Shown here: positions 58,123-64,000 of the stretch, in pieces
Layout of the letters: every line of letters starts with the position of its first letter
How positions within the stretch are numbered: position 1 is the stretch's first letter
Origin: CAVOJV01 sp963696325
Lineage (GTDB): Bacteria; Pseudomonadota; Gammaproteobacteria; Competibacterales; Competibacteraceae
DNA length: 64,000 nt
Assembly: GCA_963696325.1 (NCBI GenBank)
Contig: CAVOJV010000039.1
Location: 62,001 to 126,000, forward strand
Direction of reading: 5' to 3'
Notes under the pieces: model-generated
Told to the model about the DNA's origin: nothing
The model's database searches: none
What the model saw: only the letters and a program-made list of their open reading frames with translations
Made by a program: the position numbers and the translations under genes

Positions 58123-60800
58123 GTGAGAATCGACCAGCTCTCTGCCGCCGCCGCCATTGCAAGCCTGCACAGCGCTCCGCAAGGATTATCCTCTGAGGAA
58201 GCTTTGCGACGACTGCGCGAATTTGGCCCGAACCAAGTGGAAAAGGTTGCCGGCCAACCTCTCTGGCTGCGCTTTTTCAAGGAATTCTTTCACTTCTTTG
58301 CGGTGATCTTGTGGCTGGCCGCGGGCTTGGCGTTCCTGGGCGAATGGAATACCCCGGGTCAAGGCATGGCGAAAGTGGGATGCGTCGTCATCGCCGTAAT
58401 CGTAGTCAGCGGCCTCTTCTCTTTTTGGCAGGAATACCGCGCCGAGCAAACGCTGGCTGCTTTGCTGAAGCTACTCCCGCAGGAAGTGAAGGTCTTGCGG
58501 GAAGGTAAAGCGACGCCTTTGGCGGTGACAAAGTTAGTCCCGGGGATATCGTGCTTCTGGAACAGGGCGACAACATTCCGGCGGACTGTCGGCTCATCGA
58601 GGCGTTTGGCGTCCGCGTCAACAACGCCACTATCACCGGCGAATCCGTGCCCAAAGCGCGGGACGCGGAGCCCTCCGAAGCAGATGAATTGATCCACAGC
58701 AGCAACATCCTGCTCGCCGGGACCGCGATGGCGTCGGGAGAAGCCAAGGCGGTGGTCTTCGCCACGGGCATGCACACGGAATTCGGCAAAATCGCGCATC
58801 TCACCCAGGGGAGTGTGGGGGGCGCGTCGCCCTTGCGGAGGGAGATTGCCCACCTGAGCCGATGGATCGCGATCCTCGCGGTCCTGCTCGGGCTCTTGTT
58901 CTTCGCGATCGGCTGGGCCCTCGGCGTTCCCTTCTGGGACGATTTCATCTTCGCCATTGGCCTCATCGTTGCCATGGTGCCCGAAGGGCTGCTGCCCACG
59001 CTGACCTTGGCCCTGGTGCTCGCTACCCAGCGCCTGGCCAAACGCAACGTCCTCATCCGCTATCTCCCGTCCGTCGAAGCCTTGGGCTCGACGACGGTAA
59101 TTTGTACCGACAAAACCGGTACGCTGACCCAGAACCAGATGACGGTCAAGCGGCTCTTCCTTGGCGAAGCCATCGATTCGTTCCACCTCGCCGCAAAAAG
59201 ATCGAGATTAGTAGAGCAATACCAGCCTTTCTTCCTGACCGCCTACCTGTGCCACGATCTCAAGGAAGCCGAGCAGCACGGAAAGCCCATTCTCTTGGGT
59301 GATCCCATGGAAATCGCGCTGGTGGCGATGGCGCAGGCCGCCCTGCCTGCCGTGACTGCTTTCCCCAGGTTGGACGAGATTCCCTTCGACACCGACCGCA
59401 TGCGCCTCACCACGGTACATGCCCTGCCCGAGGGACCCACGGTCTTTTGCAAGGGCGCTCCCGAGAGCGTCCTGCACCTCTGCAGCCAGACCCTGACGGA
59501 CGGTCATCCTGGCCGCTTCGGCGACGAACTGCGTGAGAAGGTCGTTAGAGCCCAGGACGCCATGGCCGAGCAAGGCTTACGGGTCCTCGCCCTGGCCTAC
59601 CGGCCGCTGGAACCCCACTGGCGACAGGGGCAGTTGGAAGAAAACCTCGTTTTTGCCGGGCTCGTCGGCCTGGAAGACCCGCCGCGGCCAGAGGTACCTG
59701 AGGCAATCCACAAATGCGAGGAGGCCGGCATCCGGGTGATCATGGTCACCGGCGACCATCCTCACACCGCGCGGGCGATCGCCCGGGAGATCGGGCTCGT
59801 CCGCTCGAAGAGTCCCAGCGTCATTACGGGCGAACAACTGCGCCATCTCTCCGCCACCCAATTGCGACTGGCCCTGGACGCAACCGAACTGATCTTTGCG
59901 CGAGTCAGCGCCGACCAGAAAATGCGTATCGTCGAGGCGCTGAAACAAAAGCGGCACGTGGTAGCCGTCACCGGCGACGGCGTGAACGACGCCCCGGCGC
60001 TCAAAAGTGCGCACATCGGCATCGCGATGGGTGTCACCGGCACGGATGTGACCAAGGAGGCGGCCGACATGGTGTTGCTGGACGACAATTTCGCCAGCAT
60101 CGTGAATGCCGTCGAGGAGGGCCGCGCGGTGTTCGAAAACATCCGGAAGTTTCTGACTTACCTATTGGCACACAATGTGGCGGAATTGATCCCCTATCTG
60201 GCGTTCGTGCTGTTTGCGATCCCCTTGCCGTTGACGCCGATCCAAATCCTCGCGATCGACATGGGCACCGACTCGCTCACCGCCCTCGGCTTGGGTGTCG
60301 AAAGGCCCGCCCCGGCGGTCATGCGGCGGCCTCCGCGCTCGCAGCGCGAGCGGCTCTTGAATTGGCCCCTAGCGCTGCGCGCTTACTGCTTTCTGGGGAT
60401 GATCGAAGCGATTGCCGCCATGGCGGCCTTTTTCTACGTGCTTTATGGCGCAGGTTGGCAATACGGCCAGAGTCTGGCGGCCTCGGATCCCCTCTACCGA
60501 CAAGCAACGACCGCCTGTTTGAGTGCGATCATCGTGATGCAGATCGTCAACGTGTTCCTCTGCCGAAGCGCGACCCGATCGGTGTTTTCCGTAGGTCTGT
60601 TGGGCAATCCGTTGATCGTATGGGGCGTGATCCTGGAAATCGCGCTGATTTTGCCAATTGCCTATACGCCTTGGGGGAATCTCATTTTCGGAACGGCGCC
60701 GATCGCTGGGCAGGTCTGGCTTTTCCTGATCCCTTTCGCAGTCGAGTCTCTTCATTCTGGAAGAACTGCGCAAGGGGTTGGTTCGCAGGACTTGGTCTAA
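58123..60800 (+). CDS. P-type cation-translocating ATPase, P2C-like (one apparent frameshift)
   Basis: About 893 residues when the frameshift is bridged. GTG start at 58123; cation-ATPase N-domain (ALRRLREFGPNQVEK), actuator TGESVPKA, phosphorylation DKTGTLTQNQMTV, KGAPE, and hinge TGDGVNDAPALK. The ion-binding segments are VPEGLLPTLTLAL (M4), HNVAELIPYL (M5) and IDMGTDSLTALGLG (M6). These resemble Na,K-ATPase (PEGLL; NxxE; IDLGTD) more than SERCA (N and T in M6). The frame breaks at the G run 58542-58545, where one more G gives VPGDIVLLEQGDNIPADCRL, a perfect family match; this is probably a homopolymer error. Confidence 0.88.
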
Positions 60801-60926
60801 TGCAAAATAGTCCTCTGTGCTGTCACGCTGCTGCTTACGTTTGCTTATGCACAGTAACGGTTCGCTGCTAAGATAGGGTAATTCGGCGGGGCCTGCTTAC
60901 CGCTGTTTTGTAGGGGAAGGACACGC

Positions 60927-61904
60927 GTGGATAGTCAGAAACTTCTGAGCGAACGGCTTGGCCGTTCGCTACCCCTGTCGGTGCCGCTCATTATCCTGAT
61001 CGGGGTGGTCGCGGTCGGGGGGTGGACGTCCTATTACACGATTCCGGCGGAGTCAGAGGGCGTTGTGTTACGCTTCGGCAAGTACATCAAAAAGGTCCCG
61101 CCGGGCCTGCATTTCAAACTGCCACTGGGAATCGACAGCGTCATCGCGGTACCGACCCAGCGGCAGTTGAAACAGGAATTCGGCTTCGCCGCCCCCGACT
61201 ACACCAATCCAGACCAGGTGGGGACCGCCCCGGCAAAAGAAAAAACCATGGTCACGGGGGATCTCAATTCCGTGCTGGCCGAGTGGATCGTGCAATACCG
61301 TATCACCGAACCCGAGACCTATCTCTTCGCGGTGCGCGAGCCAGGGCAAACGTTGCGGGATATCTCCGAGTCGGTGATGCGAGAGGTGGTCGGTGACCGG
61401 ACAGTCGACGAGGTCATTACAGTTGGCCGGCAGGATATCGAGATCACCGCCCTCAACCGGATGCGCGAGATGGCGAAGCGCTATCACCTCGGCGTTTCCG
61501 TCGACCAGGTGCAGTTGAAGAACGTAAACCCGCCGGAACCGGTACAAGCCTCATTTAATGAGGTGAACCGGGCGCAGCAAGACCGGGAGAATTCTATTAA
61601 CCTGGCCAACGGCGAATACAACAAGGTAGTACCCCGCGTGCGGGGCGAGGCCGATCAGAAAGTGCGCGGGGCCGAAGGCTACCGGTTTAAACGGGTCAAC
61701 GAGGCGGAGGGCGATGGCGCTGCGTTCACTGCGGTGCTCGAGCAATACGTCAAGGCCCCTGCGGTTACCCGCGCTCGCCTCTATCTCGAAACGCTGGGAG
61801 AGGTTTTGCCCCATGCCCGGGAGACCATCATCGTAGACGAGTCGATACAGCAGATACTGCCGATGCTGCCGTTCCCAGCTCAGACGCTGGAGGGACGTAA
61901 ATGA
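60927..61904 (+). CDS. hflK: HflK, short form (SPFH-domain protease modulator)
   Basis: Membrane-bound SPFH protein that with HflC forms a cage around the FtsH protease. GTG start with AGGGGAAGG upstream. 325 residues: one N-terminal membrane segment (PLIILIGVVAVGGWTSYYTI), then the SPFH domain (EGVVLRFGKYIKKVPPGLHFKLPLGIDSVIAVP; ISESVMREVVGDRTVDEVI) and the coiled-coil C-terminus. It lacks the Gly/Pro-rich N-terminal extension of E. coli HflK (419). It overlaps hflC in ATGA. The P-type ATPase stands upstream, in place of the usual hfq-hflX. Confidence 0.92.
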   Translation: MDSQKLLSERLGRSLPLSVPLIILIGVVAVGGWTSYYTIPAESEGVVLRFGKYIKKVPPGLHFKLPLGIDSVIAVPTQRQLKQEFGFAAPDYTNPDQVGTAPAKEKTMVTGDLNSVLAEWIVQYRITEPETYLFAVREPGQTLRDISESVMREVVGDRTVDEVITVGRQDIEITALNRMREMAKRYHLGVSVDQVQLKNVNPPEPVQASFNEVNRAQQDRENSINLANGEYNKVVPRVRGEADQKVRGAEGYRFKRVNEAEGDGAAFTAVLEQYVKAPAVTRARLYLETLGEVLPHARETIIVDESIQQILPMLPFPAQTLEGRK

Positions 61905-62878
61905 ATCTCGGGCGATCGCTCTCGATAGCCGCTGTGGTCGTCATGGGCTGGGTATTGCTGTTGTCTGCTTACACGGTCGATCAGACCGAGCAGGTGATCA
62001 TCACGCAGTTCGGGCGACCGGTCGGCGAGCCTGTCACCAACCCTGGACTGTACTTCAAGCTGCCGTTTATTCAGCAGGTCATTCGCTTCGACAAGCGCTA
62101 CCTGGCGTGGGACGGGCCGATGGTGGAAATGCCGACCAAGGACAAGACCTATGTGCAAGTGGACACCTTCGCGCGCTGGCGCATCCAGGACCCCATGCAG
62201 TACTATCTTCGCCTCAGGGATGAGCGGAGTGCTCAGTCTCGCCTCGAGGATATTTTAGGCAGTGAGACGCGCACCGCCATTGCCAGGCACGAATTGATAG
62301 AAGTCGTGCGCACCGACAAAGCGCGCCAACCGCTGCAAGACGAGAGCCTGGTCGGCAGTTCATCCGGCCTCGGCACGCTCGGCGTGTTGCACCCCATCAG
62401 GTACGGACGGTTGGAAATTGAAAAAGGCGTCATTGACGCCGCCGCGCCGAAGCTGTCGGAGTTTGGTATCGAACTCCTCGATGTCCGCCTCAAGCGGATC
62501 AATTACCACCCGCAAGTACTCGAACGCATCCATCAGCGTATGATCAGCGAGCGGTTACAGATCGCCCAGCGCTTCCGTTCCGAAGGAGAAGGCGAGGCCG
62601 CCCGGATCGCCGGCCAGAAGGAGCGCGATATCAACGAGATCGAGTCCACGGCCTACAAGCGCGTGCAGGAGATTCGCGGTGAGGCGGACGCCAAAGCCAC
62701 GGAGATCTATGCTAAAGCCTATACGCAGCGGCCGGAGGCGGCCGACTTCTACCGGTTTCTGAAGAGCATGGAGACCTATCGCAAGGTCATTAACAATGAC
62801 GCCACGATGGTGCTGTCAACCCACAGCGATCTCTTCGCGTTGCTCCAGCGCATTGAGCAGAAGAGCGGCAGTAACTGA
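61901..62878 (+). CDS. hflC: HflC (SPFH-domain protease modulator)
   Basis: Partner of HflK. 325 residues: MNLGRSLSIAAVVVMGWVLLLSAYTVDQTEQVIITQFGRPVGEPVTNPGLYFKLPFIQQVIRFDKRYLAWDG carries the membrane anchor and SPFH1. The SPFH2 region (FGIELLDVRLKRINYHPQVLERIHQRMISERLQIAQRFRSEGEGEAARI) is strongly conserved, as is the C-terminal KATEIYAKAYTQRPEAADFYRFLKSMETY. Contains a Ser/Gly-rich insertion (LVGSSSGLGTLGVL) between the two parts, as many HflC have. Confidence 0.94.
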   Translation: MNLGRSLSIAAVVVMGWVLLLSAYTVDQTEQVIITQFGRPVGEPVTNPGLYFKLPFIQQVIRFDKRYLAWDGPMVEMPTKDKTYVQVDTFARWRIQDPMQYYLRLRDERSAQSRLEDILGSETRTAIARHELIEVVRTDKARQPLQDESLVGSSSGLGTLGVLHPIRYGRLEIEKGVIDAAAPKLSEFGIELLDVRLKRINYHPQVLERIHQRMISERLQIAQRFRSEGEGEAARIAGQKERDINEIESTAYKRVQEIRGEADAKATEIYAKAYTQRPEAADFYRFLKSMETYRKVINNDATMVLSTHSDLFALLQRIEQKSGSN

Positions 62879-63198
62879 TGAATGGTCTCTTGATCCATTG
62901 GGGCGGGCGACTATGGACGGCTTGGAACCCTCACCCAGCCCGCTCACTTCGCCCGTTACCACGCCCTATTCTTTATCTATCGGTGTTCCCGTGAACACTC
63001 CCCAAGAACCTAACCCAGCGGTGTTAGCCGTATTTCCATGGCCCCAGGATTTATGATGGCCACTTATAATCTGCGGTTCTTGGGCGCCCCATCCTTATCG
63101 ATGCGCATGGCTGTATTCCCGTCCATCGCCGAGTCCAGTTTGTGAGGCACCACGGGCACCCTTGGTTAACAGCGCATCACTTACCGAGTAATCACCTC
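62879..63198. other. 320-base gap between hflC and glgA, no gene seen
   Basis: No open frame with coding character, no RNA gene and no strong hairpin were recognised. A promoter for glgA is expected here but I could not identify one with confidence. Confidence 0.4.
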
Positions 63199-64000
63199 AT
63201 GCAGCGGACCAAACAGAAGAACGGCGGTAACTATCGAATTCTGATGGTCGCATCGGAAATGTATCCTTACGCGAAAGTCGGCGGCTTGGCTGACGTGGTG
63301 GGGTCCCTACCGGGCGCACTGAAGCAAAGGGGGCATGACGTGCGGGTGGTGATACCCCGCCATCGGCTGATCGATCTTGAGCGCTGGAATGCCAAACGGG
63401 TACTCCCGTCGATGGGCGTGTGGATGGGAAACCGCGAGGAATGGTGCTCGGTGTTCGAGGTAAGCTCGGCTGGCGGGGTGCCCGTCTATATGATCGAACA
63501 CCAGCACTACTTCGATCGGTCGGGACTGTATCATGATGCCAGCATGCACGATTATGACGATAACCCGGCGCGGTTTGGCTTTTTCACCCGGGCGGCGCTG
63601 CAGCTTTGCAAAGATATTGGTTTCAAGCCTGATATCGTGCATGCCAACGATTGGCAAACCGCGCTGGCCGCGGCCTACTTGAAAATCTGGCATTGGAATG
63701 ATCCGGTGCTGGGGGGCGCCGCCTCGCTGCTCACGCTCCACAACATAGCCTATCAAGGCATCTACCCCGCCAGCGTCTACGACTACCTGGGGCTGGGGTG
63801 GGAAAACTTCACGGAAGAGAAGTTCGAGTCGTATGACAAAGTCAATTTCCTTAAGGGCGGCATCTACTACGCTGACCTAGTGACTACCGTGAGCCCAGCC
63901 TTTGCCCGGGAGATCACGCAACCCGCCGGCGGATTCGGCCTGGCCCCGTACTTGTCCCGACGTGGGGAAGAGGTGGTGGGCATTCTCAATGGCATCGACT
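63199..64000 (+). CDS. glgA: glycogen synthase, ADP-glucose type (5' part, cut by the window edge)
   Basis: Transfers glucose from ADP-glucose to growing glycogen chains (GT5). 267 residues are visible from the ATG at 63199. The N-terminal motif KVGGLADVVGSLPGALKQRGHDVRVVIPR holds the ADP-glucose-binding Lys-x-Gly-Gly. Further matches are HANDWQTALAAAYL, TLHNIAYQGIYP and the catalytic-cleft FLKGGIYYADLVTTVSPAFAREI. The gene continues beyond 64000 (last residues GEEVVGILNGID). No other glg gene is in the window. Confidence 0.95.
   Translation, partial: MQRTKQKNGGNYRILMVASEMYPYAKVGGLADVVGSLPGALKQRGHDVRVVIPRHRLIDLERWNAKRVLPSMGVWMGNREEWCSVFEVSSAGGVPVYMIEHQHYFDRSGLYHDASMHDYDDNPARFGFFTRAALQLCKDIGFKPDIVHANDWQTALAAAYLKIWHWNDPVLGGAASLLTLHNIAYQGIYPASVYDYLGLGWENFTEEKFESYDKVNFLKGGIYYADLVTTVSPAFAREITQPAGGFGLAPYLSRRGEEVVGILNGID

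Overview
The window is a stretch of a gammaproteobacterial chromosome of moderately high GC (roughly 55-60% by eye). The assignment rests on the continuous tRNA-tuf / secE-nusG / rplKAJL / rpoBC / rpsL-rpsG-fusA-tuf / S10-spc-alpha super-cluster, the fabAB pair, lptFG-pepA-holC and the gammaproteobacterial character of the RNA polymerase and ribosomal proteins. The genus cannot be named; a Chromatiales- or Methylococcales-like, possibly chemolithotrophic organism would fit the three DUF2173-like genes and the gspA/gspB pair.

Layout. 1-6.3 kb: tail of an unknown gene, cca, a lipoprotein aminopeptidase, a histidine-rich polytopic membrane protein, a DUF1127 protein divergent from a GcvA-like LysR regulator, and a DUF62 S-adenosylmethionine hydrolase. 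6.3-38.4 kb (all on the minus strand): tRNA-Tyr, tRNA-Gly, tRNA-Thr, tuf2, tRNA-Trp, secE, nusG, rplKAJL, rpoBC, rpsL, rpsG, fusA, tuf1 and the complete S10, spc and alpha operons, closed by a perfect 28-nt terminator after rplQ. 38.5-43.3 kb: fabAB, a metallo-beta-lactamase-fold hydrolase, an NTF2-like protein and a periplasmic L,D-transpeptidase. 43.5-49.7 kb: three tandem DUF2173-like genes, an RDD membrane protein, lptFG (LPS export) and divergent pepA-holC. 49.7-58 kb: gspA/exeA-gspB, an HPr-like domain in a larger protein, small secreted proteins (DUF4124, EF-hand, a two-cysteine protein) and a family I.5-like lipase. 58-64 kb: a P2C-like cation ATPase, a short-form hflK-hflC pair and the start of glgA.

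Sequence quality. Five single-base indels are visible in otherwise well-conserved genes: three in rpoA, one in rpoB and one in the P-type ATPase. rpoA and rpoB are essential, so sequencing or assembly errors are the simplest explanation; coordinates for these genes span the whole gene.

Most notable: (i) two tuf genes identical exactly from second codon to stop apart from one synonymous base, both with G-ending codon use unlike every neighbour; (ii) a textbook intrinsic terminator inside the S10 operon between rpsC and rplP, and perfect hairpins in several other intra-operon gaps; (iii) the DUF2173 triplet with a palindromic site at its promoter; (iv) a phosphocarrier-like HPr motif buried in a 525-residue protein; (v) a bacterial P-type ATPase with Na,K-ATPase-like ion-site residues; (vi) a GcvA/LysR box of the form ATTAG-N5-CTAAT at the regulator's own promoter. 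No CRISPR array, insertion sequence, rRNA gene or prophage was seen.
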